The notes under the pieces were generated by a model. It was not told where the DNA came from and made no database searches. It saw nothing but the letters and a program-made list of their open reading frames with translations. The translations under genes and the position numbers were made by a program. Shown piece by piece: positions 1 to 12,800 of a stretch of 64,000 nucleotides of DNA (the first letter of the stretch is position 1; the number at the start of each line of letters is the position of its first letter). This DNA is from Oncomelania hupensis (Eukaryota > Mollusca > Gastropoda > Littorinimorpha > Pomatiopsidae): positions 24,862,323-24,926,322 of the forward strand of contig CM072512.1 of assembly GCA_036898135.1 (NCBI GenBank), read 5' to 3'.

Positions 1-565
1 AAGATGGAGATGACCAGAGAGCGCAGCAGTCTTACTTTGGAATGTAGACTGATGGTTCTGTCTTTCCAAATGGGCTTCAACCTTGTCAGGGCAGCAGTTG
101 TTTGTGCGATCCTGGAGAGGACTTCCTGTCGAGACCCATTGTCTGACACAATGGCTCCTAAATATTTGAAGCTGTGCACTGTGTTGAGGGATTGGCCTTG
201 TACTTTGATGTCCGTGTTGATGCCATTGGTGTTGTTGGTCATCATTTTGGTCTTCTCTGCACTTATTTCCATTCCATAAGCTCTGGAGGTGGTGTCAAGC
301 CTCTGTACAAGCTGTTCAAGTTCTTGTTCCTCTCCAGCCAATCCATCAATATCATCCGCAAAACGAAGATTGGAGATTGCTCTGCCCCCTATGCTGACTG
401 TGCCTTCGTGATCTGCAAGAGCATCTGACATGATGCGCTCTAGGAAGATGTTGAAGAGTGTTGGAGAGAGTAGGCATCCTTGACGCACACCGATTGTTGT
501 TCTGAACCAGTTCCCGATGACGCTGTTATGGAGGACTGCACTGGTAGCCTTGTCATACAGGCTAT
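1..565 (-). mobile_element. RTE-like non-LTR retrotransposon fragment, runs off the left edge
   Basis: On the minus strand this is open from about 565 to the window edge and encodes the C-terminal half of a reverse transcriptase. It shows the motif-C region NLRFADDID, then SAEKTKMMTNN, KYLGAIVSDNGSRQEV and ARLKPIWKDRT-like sequence (here TRLKPIWKDRT). It is nearly the same as the copy at 61525-63765 but keeps the F-A-D-D motif and lacks the stop seen there, so it is one of the better preserved pieces. It is 5' truncated near 565 and its 3' end lies outside the window. The clade (RTE-like) is judged from the endonuclease/RT layout and the short tandem-repeat tail of related copies; I am not certain of it. 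Confidence 0.85.
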
Positions 566-3500
566 TTTGTCATCTTAAAATTACTTGTACTTAAACTAAA
601 GATGGAAAGAAAAAAAGGAAAGAAAAAAGAACACTTTTCCAACTAATCAAAGTTTACTTGTATGAAAGCATTGTACATGTATTACATACTTTATCATTGA
701 TAATCTTAGATAACTGCCTGGAGTTCAAACTCAAAGTATACGCTGTCCACGCGTTTTATGTTTGCAAACAGTTATTGTGTATATTAAATGCCAAAGCAAA
801 GAGATCATTATATCTAGTTTTAGATATAATTGACAGAGTACTTTGTAGTATATTAATTGTAGTCTGTTTCAGCGTATTTATTTTATAAATTGTTATGGCC
901 AAGCAGTTTATTTTATTTGTATTGATCTTGTGCCAAGTGGACCCACTGCATGAAGTATTTAGTTTACCGGTGGGATGGGATGCATATTACATGCAGAGTG
1001 AATGTTTTGTAATCATGGCTACATTTATATTAATAGTGTTGTGAGCACGAGATAAATTTGGGAGCGACTAATGCATACTATTGCAATAATATTCTGGATG
1101 CAGTTTTAAAAGAACTGCAAACATACATCTCTCATATCTGAATGGCCAAGTTTCTTGCCTCTGTCGGCATTCCTGCGGAGCAACTTGACATCACTATCTC
1201 TACGATTCAGGGATTGTAGCCAAGTCTGAAAAGTGTGTAAAGTATAATAGATGTGAACATCTACGCATTGAGTATTTAAAGTGTGGACCCGAAACTCATT
1301 ATTCATAACAATTAATTAGACTTTGATCGTGATCATACAGTACTCAGCACCAGCAACATTCCGTTTTGATTTTGTTACAATGATCTAATCTATTCATACT
1401 ACTTTATAAATCAGAAAGACAGATAGAAAAAGGATCTGAAAGGAAACTGTGAGTAGGATGGGATTCGCATTTCCAAATGCCTTCATCTTAAATTTAGTAT
1501 CAAGACGCAGAGATTATTGTGAAATATAATACTTGTCGTCTGTACTAAATCCACAAATTTTTAGAACACATCTGAAAATATGCAGTAAAGATCTTTACTT
1601 CGCATAGTCAAAATACCATACCAGTTTATCCTGAGGAGGAGAAATTGAGCCTAAGATGTTAGTTTTCTTCCTAAAACTTCTCCCAAATTTTGCGTTTTCA
1701 GAGTAAAATGACGTGTTCACCGTAGTCACAGCTCAAATATATGTGCCGATCCCGTGGGACAAGCATCTTCAGTATTCAGTGACGAAACATTTGTGATCTA
1801 TAACGGCATGTTTTCTGGCTATAAATCAGTTGTGTGGGTTTTCGTTTAGTTTTTTTTATTATTTTATTTTTTTTTTTTACTAAACAAACACATACAAAAG
1901 ATACATTATTTATTCGCCCATCCTTTGCGAATTTTGCCGTACTTGTACAAATATTTATGTTACAGATTTAGGGGCGATTATAGAGTAATTCAAGAGTGAA
2001 TTAGCGAGGTTAGCATAGTGTGGTGTATAAAGTCTTGGGTTCGCCAACTCCAGTGTTACTGTTTTCAGTCTCTTAGTTATCCATTTTTCTCTGTAAAATA
2101 TGACACGCGCTGCAGTAACCCCCCAAATGTATCTGTTGTTTAGATGGTACAAATTAGGCTATTTATCCGTCGCTTAGATGGTTCGGTCTTTAAAGTCAGC
2201 CTGTATTCATATAAATATACCCTCCCCTCAGTATTTATAATTCTTTTCGAGAGTTCTTTTACTCGGTGCTGATTGTTGAAGGTTAGGTTTATATACTTTT
2301 GACTTGACTTGATCGGTGCTTGGGGCACTAAGAACGGCCTGTTCGTCGTTCTACAAACTTTAAACTTTACTAAATGGCAATGATACGCTGTATTTGAACT
2401 ATTCCAGGAAACAACCAACCTTTCGTCATCATCTTTGATTGCAGATAAAACATCTCTCGAAAACAGAAAACTGTTCCTGATGAAAAAAAAACCCAACAAA
2501 ATAAAGAAATCTTAAGCGTCAAAGGTAAACTGTTTGATACGTCACAGATCTCTGGTCCTTGCGTGCTCTTGATTTTTTAAAATCCCTTGAATTGGTATTA
2601 GTTCTGAACAGGGCAATTTCTTTGCACCTCAGGGACGATTAATCTGCTAAGAAGACAAATATAGGTCAGTGCCAGGGACGACGGCCTTAGCACCAACCAC
2701 TAAACCAACAGCTCTAGTTGACGTGAGTCACCACGTGGAAAGACTCAGAGTATCTTGGGGGGAGGCGGATTAGTGGGAGTCTGTTTCCACTGGTCTCTTA
2801 TGCTTAGTAAGTGCAGAGAATTTTGGCTCTTAGTTCTAAATCAACATTGAAATACTTCCTTAGGCCTACTGCTGTCATGCTCATCATTACTTCGGTACCA
2901 TTGTTTTAGTGTCCATTGACTTCGTCACAGATTTTAAAATAATTATACACCATAGACCTTGTGATGTCACATTTTTGACTCACGTGCAGTGTAAGTCAAT
3001 GTACCCACCCCCAGCCCCCAAAATCCATATTTTTGTAAATCTGTGCAGGATGAGTCCTATATAGTCCAAAAAGGACCTCTTTTTTTTTTTAAAGTGCAAA
3101 CTTGCAAGTTTTAATATCTTAGAACCTGTGTCAACTTTCACAACCCAACTTGGTAAGGTGGTGTATATCCATAAGACTTCGAAAATGATCAGTGAATGAA
3201 TGACTTCACTTCAAGGTCAAGGTCACAAAGTCATCATGGTGTGTTTTTTTTTTAAATCACAAAATTTCACGTTTTCCTAAGATATTAACACTGAACATGA
3301 TTCTTTGATGCATAATAGATGTCAATGAGACACACATACTGTGCAAATTGAGTCAACTTCACTCCAAGCTGCCCAAAGTCGGTTAGTTTAGATACTTTGA
3401 AGTTACCTTGACCCTAAACTCTGAGAGGTGTAAAGTCCAGACTTGTTGTATTTAGAGATAATAGATTGATCTTTCCATGTTTGTTCCGTTTTTGCATTGA

Positions 3501-4100
3501 TTATGAAGGTCAAGGTCATTTTAAACCTTGCAAAAACATTTTAAAAATTTCTCATATAGTGTAATGGCTCTATATTTAACCCATAATATGCAGCAACATG
3601 GGTTATTTGATCATCAGAGGTCACGTAAAAAGCCAAGGTCATCCCAAGGTCAAGGTCATTTCAAGGTAACCTTTATGGCATAATACAATTTTTGCTGTAG
3701 TTTATTTGATCGTACATGGGTGTATTTGGAGCCGGGGGTCAATGTAATTTCAAGGTGAAGATCATCGAAAGACCAAAGTCCATATTTGCATTGTAATACC
3801 ACCTTTTCATTTCAGTTTGTTTTTTTCTTGGCACTGGATTTCATGTTAAATATTGCAAGTTCCAAAAGGAGCATGTGAGTAATATGGGCTTTGCATTGTT
3901 AGTATGGTTAGTAAAAAACAAACTATTTCTGACGACTGTTATGTTGTAAAAACACACACGCGTACCTAAACACACACATAAACACAAACACACGAAATTT
4001 AACACGTCATTCGCACTTTTTAAATGACCACATCGCCCACACTTAAACTAAATATGAGAGAGACTCGAGACTCAAAATGTACTAAAGTTCTGGCCATAGA
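566..4100. other. Non-coding flank without a recognisable gene
   Basis: AT-rich sequence. I see no convincing coding exon on either strand. Short open frames such as the one at 2140-2499 on the minus strand have no recognisable domain and no supporting splice structure. The only structured part is the 'TCAAGGTCA' repeat at about 2960-3735, listed separately. Confidence 0.6.
2960..3735 (+). repeat. Dispersed repeat with AAGGTCA motifs, copy A
   Basis: This stretch is a diverged copy of the sequence at about 31580-33065. Shared blocks include 'caaacttgcaag', 'ggtggtgtat..ccataagacttc' against 'gatggtgtatactcataagacttc', 'aatgacttcacttcaaggtca', and 'gggttatttgatcat'. It contains repeated AAGGTCA motifs, with TCAAGGTCA at 3211, 3217, 3510 and 3650. 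No protein-coding capacity is visible. The class of repeat is unknown to me. Confidence 0.75.
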
Positions 4101-4103
4101 CCT

Positions 4104-4127
4104 CTGAGAGAGAGAGAGGTGGGGGGG

Positions 4128-4180
<53 letters not shown>
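4104..4180 (+). repeat. (GA)n microsatellite
   Basis: Nearly pure GA dinucleotide tract interrupted by a short G-rich stretch (GGTGGGGGGGGATGG). A (CT)n tract follows about 500 bp downstream at 4679, so the two could pair as an inverted repeat. Confidence 0.95.
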
Positions 4181-4184
<4 letters not shown>

Positions 4185-4672
4185 CCGTACCACTGATTGC
4201 TTACTGTAGTTGCTCAGTAAATTCATGACTGCCGACTTCAGGTCTATATTGATTTACGTGTGAGGTTTATTGGATTAACAACGTTTGATTCTAAAGCGGC
4301 CTGCCACAGCCGTTATTTGACTTCTGTTTCGTACGTGTGCTGTACCGGTTTATCAGTCGAGCAGTCGTGTGCTTGCATTGTTTGGGGATATTTACTTTGT
4401 GTGTGTGAAGTTGTTTGAGGGAATCTGTGTTATTTATACCTGTGAAATGGTAAAACAGCACTTAGGTTTGCCGGTGTAGAATTGTCTGCTTTGTTGTTTA
4501 GTACTCTTTAAGCTCGTATGAGAGAGTTGCTCATTGTTGTAAAACGTTTTCTAGGCTGACGACACTGTTTTTGAAATGCAAAATGACAACACTAGTTTTT
4601 GTAATGCATTTCTAATTTGTAATGCTCTCTGTTCATGCTTTTTGTGTGGACATGAAATGCGCTTAATTAGTA

Positions 4673-4678
<6 letters not shown>

Positions 4679-4735
<57 letters not shown>
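4679..4735 (+). repeat. (CT)n microsatellite
   Basis: Uninterrupted CT dinucleotides over about 55 bp. Confidence 0.95.
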
Positions 4736-4738
<3 letters not shown>

Positions 4739-5990
4739 TATATTTATACGTCCGTGTTCGAGCGTTTCCCTCTGTAACATGGACTCTAAAAGGAAGGGGT
4801 TTGTTTGAAGAAGGCTACCCTTATTTCACGTCTGCTTTTAATGGCTGTATCGTGGCATTTATATCACGCGGATATTGTTTTTTAACGAAGTCTAGTCATA
4901 TGAGCATTGTTGTGTCACAAAACTGCTGAAGCTTTCGCAAGTATTAGTCAGACTTGTCAAACCGCAGCCTGTAAGTGTAAGTGATTAGATTGTCTTGTAT
5001 TTTATCATCGACATTGAAGATGGGTTAGGTAGTGTTTTAGTCAGCGTGAGATGACACGTTATTTGGAACTTTTTTTGTACGGTTGTTTTGTTATGGCGTA
5101 ATATTATAACTTCACGTTGTAAAGGTACTCATGACAAAGCCTTTTTATTATGAAAAGGCTTCACGCTTTTAACATTCTAGGGCACGCCTAAAATATCAGC
5201 AATGAGTATAACTGGCGTGTTTAAGCTTTGAAACGTTCGTACTCTGTCGCTCTTCCCAGAGGAAGTGTGTAGGTCTATTGATAAGAGATGTGCGGAAATT
5301 AACTTTCTCCTTCTTCTTAGATGTGTAGGACAATCATTTTGCAGGAATGACTATACTATAAACAGAAGCCCATGCAGCCCATGTTGGATTTAAAAGAGGG
5401 TACGAGATAAAGTATATTCTTTATGCTCTTCGTAAAGCTAGGGTGTTTTAAAGTGAGCGTTGTATATCCACCGGTTGAAAACAACTGAAATTTTGTAGAT
5501 GATTTTTAGCACTGACATGTTCAAAAAATCTCTCGCTGAGTTTAGGTAAAGATTTTCTTTAAAAGTTTTTTGTATTCTTTCTTCCGTGGTCTCTTTTGGT
5601 TTTTGGGTGATTCATGCTTGATCAAAGAACGTGCTTAGCTGTACGTTATTTGTTTATGGTCGCGGCATTTGCAGTCTGTCCTGTTCTTCTTCTTCTTGTA
5701 CTATCGCAGCCTGACTTGATTGCCTGTTTCCCAATATGGATGCTCGATCATTACCTTGTTGTTTTTGTGTATGCGTGTGCGTGGACGTGAATGTTCCTGC
5801 TCTATGATAATTTAATGTCCGGACTCTCCATTACTACATCAGGCCCAGAGGTGTGATTGATTCGACTTTGTTATCTTTACTATCTTTAGGTCGTGTAAAC
5901 GTATCCCTTTATAGGGAGAGAAACGTGAGATTTAGCATACGAACTCCCCTAACCCGTCTGGCTAATATATACTGATGACTTTCTCTGCAA
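4736..5990. other. Non-coding stretch, nothing recognised
   Basis: No coding exon, RNA gene or repeat that I can recognise. Confidence 0.5.
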
Positions 5991-5995
5991 CACAT

Positions 5996-6180
5996 TGGGG
6001 CCGGGTAGCTCAGTTGGTAAGAGCGTCTTGCTAGTAACCGAAAGGTTGCTGGTTCGAATCCCGGATTGGTCAACGTGTGATCATATTATTTTCCCCTTTA
6101 CCAACAACTGGCCCGCTGGTGTCAGTATAAATCGGTCCAGTAGTCACCTATATGCGAAAGTGTCGTGTGACTATAATCTA
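5996..6180 (+). mobile_element. tRNA-derived SINE, tRNA-Thr-like head
   Basis: The 5' part reads like a tRNA: box A 'TAGCTCAGTTGGTAAGAGCG', an anticodon-loop-like CTAGTAA (AGT, Thr), and box B GGTTCGAATCCCGG. The anticodon stem (TCTTG against CCGAA) and the acceptor stem pair poorly, so a functional tRNA gene is unlikely. Non-tRNA sequence follows directly after the B box, as expected for a SINE body. The 3' limit is approximate. Confidence 0.6.
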
Positions 6181-7063
6181 CATACATACAACACATTCAT
6201 CCTGTGCTTAAGAGAAAGCTCTAATCATTATTTTTGTAACTGTTCATTTCCTTAGAGATTGTTTGGATGTTTCTTAAGCAGTTGTTCCATTCCCCCCCCC
6301 CCCCCCCCCCTCCACATCTCCCCTTCAACATTCACAGACGATGAATTAAGGTGCCGATTGCGACCTCAATGTGTTTTTGTGGCAGTGACTCACTTTAAAT
6401 CTATAATAGAATTAGACTGCTGGTTTGCTTTATATTCTTGTTCCTCAGGACCGGCATTTCTATTGAAATCTCCTCAACTGTGAAGCTGCATTCTATGCTC
6501 TTTTCCGATTTTAATAATTTGCCATGTTGACTGTTTGTAGTCCATTACTTATTAGATATTTTCGTTTAGTTGTAGTTTACTATTCTAAAAGGATTATTAA
6601 GCATACGTATTAATTTAATATCTAATTTTAGATAGTGGTAAATTACTCTTTTAGCGATGGAAAGCTTCGTTTGAATGCCATTAAATGTTGCGCTAAATCT
6701 AATCAATACAATATAGTGCAAGAGCGTGACGACATTGACATTGATTTTTTTCGTTTGTTGGAGAATGACCTTCTACGACTAGAAGTATTCCTTGTATTAT
6801 TGTCCCTCTAAGTATTTAAAATTGATGCAGTGTTAGATGTATCAGTCGCGTCGCATCTGAACAACAGCCTTTAATAATTGATGCTTGCAATGGAAGAGCA
6901 TTATCGACTTGCCCCATATCTGGTTTGTTTGATGTCGCCACTGCACGTCGAGAAACACGGACGATCGAAAATTGAGTTGTGTTGGTTTTGTCTGAAAAGG
7001 TTCAGTACTTCAAATGGTAAAAAGAAGATCCAATGCTTTGAGGGATAAGAAGAAGAAGCAGAG
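6181..7063. other. Non-coding stretch with a poly-C run
   Basis: A C homopolymer lies at about 6293-6310. Otherwise AT-rich sequence without a recognisable gene. Confidence 0.5.
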
Positions 7064-7202
<139 letters not shown>

Positions 7203-7721
7203 CGAGGGCAGTCCGATAAGTACTTACCATCACCGCCCGATGGCGCCAGTATCGCAAGAGCAATTTACTATCGCGTAGTAAATTCTCGTAGAGGGCTACT
7301 GTCGAAATTTCAGCCGGATCGGACTCGTAGTTTTATTTTGACCGCGGGTGGAAGCAGGCGTGTCCGTGGATTATAGAAAAATGGAAAAAGTGCAATATCG
7401 GTCGGTGATTCTATTCTTGGGCTACGAACTGCTGCCCCATCCACCGTATTCTCCCGATTTGGCCCCGTGCGACTTCTTTTTGTCTCCAAACTTGAAAAAG
7501 TCACTCGCCGGGCAGAAATTTGAGTCGAATGAGGAGGTCATCGCCGCCACGGAGGCCTACTTTGCAGGCCTCGAGAAAACGTATTTTTCAGACGGGTTAA
7601 AGAAGTTGGAGCATCGCTGGGTCAAGTGTATCGAGCTAAAAGGAGACTATATTGAAAAATAAATCGCCACTTTTTCAAAAATTTCGTTTGTCTTTTGTAG
7701 GCTAAGTACTTATCGGACTAT
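7203..7721 (+). mobile_element. Internally deleted mariner (DD34D-type) element
   Basis: It starts with a mariner-like terminal repeat 'cgagggcagtccgataagt' at 7203. The matching 3' end, ggctaagtacttatcggact, lies at 7700-7719 but lacks the outermost seven bases. Between them is the C-terminal part of a mariner transposase (7348-7662). The N-terminal and central parts are missing, so the element cannot be autonomous. Its 3' UTR forms one arm of a 118-bp palindrome. Confidence 0.85.
7348..7662 (+). pseudogene. mariner transposase C-terminal fragment
   Basis: The frame contains the diagnostic mariner catalytic block PHPPYSPDLAPCDFFLS, which carries the last acidic residue of the DD34D triad, followed by NLKKSLAGQKFESNEEVIAA and a typical C-terminus ending ELKGDYIEK then TAA. 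Roughly the last 80 residues of a ~345-residue transposase are present. The helix-turn-helix DNA-binding half and the first two catalytic aspartates are absent, and the upstream part of the frame is unrelated sequence. This is a deletion-derived pseudogene. Confidence 0.9.
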
Positions 7722-7776
7722 ATAGTCCAATAAGTACTTAGCCTACAAAAGACAAACGAAATTTTTGAAAAAGTGG

Positions 7777-7780
<4 letters not shown>
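7663..7780. repeat. 118-bp near-perfect palindrome (tail-to-tail mariner 3' ends)
   Basis: Arms 7663-7721 and 7722-7780 are reverse complements over 59 bp with a single mismatch (TATCGG against TATTGG). Each arm is the mariner 3' UTR plus 3' TIR. The right arm stops exactly where the left copy's stop codon would sit. The centre is GGACTATATAGTCC. Confidence 0.95.

Positions 7781-7810
<30 letters not shown>
7781..7810 (+). repeat. (AT)n microsatellite
   Basis: Pure AT dinucleotides joining the mariner palindrome to R-family copy 1. Confidence 0.9.
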
Positions 7811-7811
<1 letters not shown>

Positions 7812-7812
<1 letters not shown>

Positions 7813-8290
7813 TATGAAATGTTATGCTTTGAATTCCCACTGTCGCTATCTTTCTCCTTTGTTCTTTCTCATTCCTACTCTGTTCTATCAACCTTTATCT
7901 TCTTTTTCCAGACCAGTCACCTACCTTTTTTTCTGGAAAACTCTCCCACAACTCCTCATTTGTGTATGGGGTCTGTTGGGGCAGCTTAGCTTGGGGATAT
8001 TGGAAGTGTTGTGCCGAATGGTCACAAGGACTTTCTATTATTTAGCAATGTAGGCATTTTATATGTATGTGTTTCGTTAACATTTTATAATGATGTTTAC
8101 ATTCTATTTAGTTTTTATAAACGGGGGTTTGAAAAATTAGAGTAAAGCCCCAGCGTCCCCTGTATGGGATACCTTTATTGTAAAGTGGCCGGCTGGTGGA
8201 GTGCCTTCAGTGTTGCCGTTAGAGTTTTTTCAGCAGAGGGGGGTGAGTCCTCTTTCAACCAAGTTATGGTCCTGATTTTATGGTCCTGAT
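7812..8290 (+). mobile_element. R-family retroelement, copy 1 (5' truncated, diverged)
   Basis: It aligns with the other R-family copies from the block 'aattcccactgtcgct' through 'gtaggcattttatatgtatg', 'ttgtaaagtggccggctggtgg' and 'gtggtcctgat'-like sequence at its end. It lacks the CCCCGTTGG 5' end found in fuller copies. No protein is encoded consistently across copies, so the family is non-autonomous. Confidence 0.8.
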
Positions 8291-9550
8291 AGATATATCG
8301 TACAATACATAGAATTTCTCAATATTCCTTTCATCCGACCACAAGTAGCTTTTTCTTTTCAACTTATCTCATTTATCATGTATAAGGGGTTATCATTAAA
8401 TCTATTACTCGTGTCGTGTTGTCTTGTTCAGCCTGTGTCTAGACCAGTATTCTGTAGCCTGTATCTTACTTAGTTGTGAATCGTCTGTTGTTTGCAGGTG
8501 GGGCCGACAGCGTGGTTAGAAAGAGATGAGCCCAGATGTTCACGCGAGAGAGAGGAACTTGGCGGACTCCGTCTAAAGTTGTTTTGTAGTCATCGTGGCA
8601 GAGGCTCATAGACTTCTCTACTTCAGTGTGAGCTACAATATGCACGCTGTGAGCAACATTTCTACAGTGTCACAGGTGGCAGAAACGTATTACTTATACG
8701 TAATATAAGTATTGTAAGTAGATTTATTTCGCTGCTGACTGCAAAACAAAAGACATATTTTGTAAAAAAAAACTTTTTTCAATCGTGAAAATTATCCCAT
8801 CTGTTTTCGTGGATAAAATCTTCTCAGTTCTGTTGGCACCCGAAATAATAATCGTTTTTATGAATGTTAGTTGTGTGTGGTAAGAACCAATGTGGAAAAT
8901 TTAGGTTGTTAACGTATATTTGTCACCGTCGTGAGTGGATTACATTCGTGCTGTTTTCTTAACCTGGATACTGCGCTATTGTCCTGGAGGACTAGAATTA
9001 CCGAGGTGCCGCGATTGTTTCTTGAGCCCGAAAACGCGTAAGAACTGTGCTAGAACTAAAAGACCATTTACATGCCACTTTCAGAGCGACGGAAATGTCT
9101 GAGATCAATTAGGGTCTTAGTGCGGATACTCAGGGCATAAAAAAGGACGTTTGTTTTGACTCGCTACAGAACTCACTTTCCAGTCAGAAGGAGAGATTAA
9201 AAGCCTGACTCGGTAAAACTTTGCGCAAAAGGAGTTGAGGGAGAGGCAAAAAGAATATAGTTAGCGGTAAAATACGAGGTTTTTACCAAACGCAGCTAGT
9301 TTCCTACCATTGTTATGCCACGTACAGCGGAAAGACGTCCATTTTCTACACCATCACTACAAATCCCAGTTTGGCAAAAGCATAGAAAAAGTCGTACTGT
9401 CTAAACCGTATTTTTACGGTGACAACATATCGCGATTGATGGGACGTGAGAAAAACAACAGCTGATCCAGAAACTCTGCTGGGGGCCAGACGCCCGCAGC
9501 GCATCAACTTGCCGGCAATTTACCTGCAGTAGTGTACCTGTCCTATAACC
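8291..9550 (+). promoter_or_regulatory. Probable promoter / 5' UTR region of the MICAL-like gene
   Basis: Unique sequence directly upstream of the start codon. An acceptor-like 'gtttgcag|gtgggg' occurs near 8497, so a 5' UTR exon could begin there and run to 9550, but this cannot be decided without transcripts. No TATA box is obvious near the start codon. Confidence 0.3.
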
Positions 9551-9696
9551 ATGGCGACCAAGATCAAAGCGTTGCAGATGTGGTGTAAGAGGATGACAGA
9601 CGGCTACCGTGATGTTGACGTCACTGACTTCACCAAATCATGGCGAAGTGGCTTGGCTTTCTGTGCCCTCATCCACCGCTTTAGGCCTGATCTTAT
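9551..9696 (+). CDS. MICALL: MICAL-like exon 1 (start; CH domain part 1)
   Basis: Residues 1-49, beginning [19 protein letters not shown] and including the CH core [12 protein letters not shown]. The donor is cttat|gtgagt, leaving phase 2, which exon 2 completes to Ile. Confidence 0.93.
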
Positions 9697-9740
9697 GTGA
9701 GTACCTCTCAGGATTTTAAAATTATAATTAATTATCTGTG

Positions 9741-9809
<69 letters not shown>

Positions 9810-12800
9810 GTCCGTCTGTCTGTCTGTCTGGGTGGGTGGGTACATGTTTGTTTGCTTCAAATTACTGTATTAAAGTAATTGTATTGCCGCTCCTCTGTCA
9901 TTATATTTAAAGCTTTTGACATTGTTACCATATGTGTGACGATTTGCAAGGCAGACTAAACACCGCAGTCTCCATATTCTCCTTCTCCCTCCTCCCTATC
10001 CCTCCCGCATAAGTATACTTTTTTTCATCCCTCCTCCTCTACACTCCCTCCTCTCCTACTCTTCCATCTCCTCGCCCTTTCCCCCAATCTCTCTTCCTCT
10101 CCAGCTCTTCTCCATTTCCTCCTTCCTATTGCCTAAAATCATGCTTTCAATTGGTGACATTTTATCCATCCATTTTCCCGCGACCTTTCAGTCTCAGTCA
10201 TGCAGACCTTCTTGCATAAATGTACATTTAACATTAGACCCAGCTGTAACATGTTATAAATTTGACATTTAACAGCTCAATAAAAAAATATATATATATA
10301 TTTATATATATATATATATAAAACTCTGGACTAACCATGAATTAACTAAATTAATCATAAATACATTGACACATTGCTTCCCACTGATATTTGTTACTGA
10401 TTAATAATGAATTAATTTCCTCTTTCTGAAACTAATAAAACTGTTCCTTAAAGTTAAACAGTCGGCCCACTGGATGAGAAAAAATAGTTGATTACATTCT
10501 ATGTATTATCTATTGAAAACTGTCCTTCAGCTAGAATATTCGCCTCTTAACTATTGATTGAATGCTATACATAAGTTTGTGAAAAATTGTAGCTTAACTA
10601 ATATAATATTCACTTCTAGTCTAATTATTTATTAAATTCTATATTTTATTTAAAACTGTCTATCAACTAGTACAGCACCTTCCGCTGAGGTGACTGATAA
10701 CGGCGTTTGAAAACTGATTAATAGTTTCTTCTTTCTCAACCTACTAGTATTTTTCTCTCCCTCTCATCCACTTTGATAGCCAGTGACAGGATGAGAGAAA
10801 GTTATTGATTGGAAGCAAGATTAACTGGGCCATAGCGAACAAAAATCTCTTTCCTCAGCTTGCTTTTTACTATTTTTGTCTAGTGTGTCCTACTAGAGTA
10901 TTTTATGTTTGACTTGTAAACATGCCATATTCAATAGGTTTATACAAAAATGTAAATGACAAGATCCAGTTGTGAGCAGTACAAGAGCCTGGGGATGAAA
11001 AATTGTTGACTAGAACAAGCCCTGCGGTAAAGATGTAAACTATAAGAAGTCCTGTGAAGGGTATTTTTTTATCTTCAGAAAAAGAGTATAGTTCTTAACA
11101 AATTAATTACTCTTCAGAGATCTACAGTATATGCACATATACACTACTCAGTATTTAGTGCATGAAATATATTGTATGAGTATTGTACAAGTATTGTATG
11201 AGTATTGTACAAGTAATTAGTGAATGGGATGAGAAATTATATAGAAATAAGACTTTGAGAGAAGTAAAATATTAATTTTGAAGGAGTGCACATCGGGTGC
11301 TGTATGATGAGATGAGATAAGTCTGTTTTCAGTTTTATCAAAGCCTTTCAGATGGACATGCGTTATTACTTTAATGATCTTGGGTTGTATACAGAATTCA
11401 ATGCTTGTAAGGGTTTAATGTTACTTGAAATGTGGTTTTATTTCATACACACACCACATTTTCCAATATCTGACCTTATTTTAAAATTATATCCTTAATT
11501 GTCATGTAAACAAAAAACAATTGTTAAAAGCCTATTAATTTTATCATTAATTTCCTGTCTCCATTGTTTTTTTTGTGTTTTTTTATATTGATGTCAGGTG
11601 GTAATGTATAATAGTTTAGATGATTTGACAGGATTATTTAGGCAGTTTTATAACAGGTTCCCCAGCAAAGGGTGCTCACACATCACAGCAAGGAAATAAT
11701 TCTGCTGTAGCTCTGTATTACATAATCATTAGTACATAATAGCAAGACACAGCAGTTTTATATCTGGGTGGTGATGTGATAAAGAGCAATCTCAGGGAAA
11801 TAACAGCAGTTAAACTCTTTAGTACAGTGAAATGTCAGGCTAGGTCATTGTAATATCTCCTTCCCCTTCCCTCCCCCTCTTCTACCTCTTCCCTCCCCTC
11901 CCTCCCCCCCCCCCCCCCCCCACCATCCCATAAAAGCAGTTAAACTCGTTACTAAGTGAAATGTCAGAGCTAGTTCATTGCAATATCTCCTCATCTCTCT
12001 TCCATCCACCCACCCCCTCTCCCCACCCTCCATCCTTTCCATCTTGGTCACAAGCCCTAATTGCTTTAGTTACTTCTATTTATTTTTTTTTAAAATAATT
12101 TAAACGCTTTAAATATTTAAAATATTTTAGTTTTATATTTGCATTGCCATTGTATTTTGCTGATTGTTCAAGATAAACAAATGTAGCGCTTTGAAATTCA
12201 CATTTGCCTTAATTGCTCCTGTTACTTATATTCTTTTTATGATTTGAACACTTTATTTTAAATATTTAAGATAAACAAATGTAGCGCTTTGAAATTCACA
12301 TTTGCCTTAATTGCTCCTGTTACTTATATTCTTTTTATGATTTGAACACTTTATTTTAAATATTTAAATATTTTAGTTGTATACTTGCATTGCCATTGTA
12401 TTTTGCTGATTGTTCAAGTTAAACAAGTGTAACACTTCGAAGGTACTGTAGGTTTGATATAATGGGAACAGTGTGAGGCCACAGTTAAGCACATAACACA
12501 TGTGGGTCATGTTTTCATTGTGTCACACAAAAAGAATGTGAATTGCAAAGGGCTAGTTGAAGAGCAACAACCCAAAACATGCGAGGTGTGTTTTCTTCTA
12601 ACTGGGCCACATTTGCTGCAGTCCAATATATATTTTTTTAATGTTCAAAAGAGGGTAGAAAATTGGGTTAGTGAGATGGGGAGAGGTGGGGGGGGGGTAT
12701 TGTTTGAGAGGATTAGTGCATGAAGTTCAGATTATATAAGTAATATTGAAGCGATTTATATTTCACATTTGTATTTATTTAGTGGAAACAAACAGGCTCT

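Noticed and set aside
5998..6073. Functional tRNA-Thr gene
   Set aside because: Boxes A and B and an AGT loop are present, but anticodon and acceptor stems do not pair well and a SINE-like body follows.
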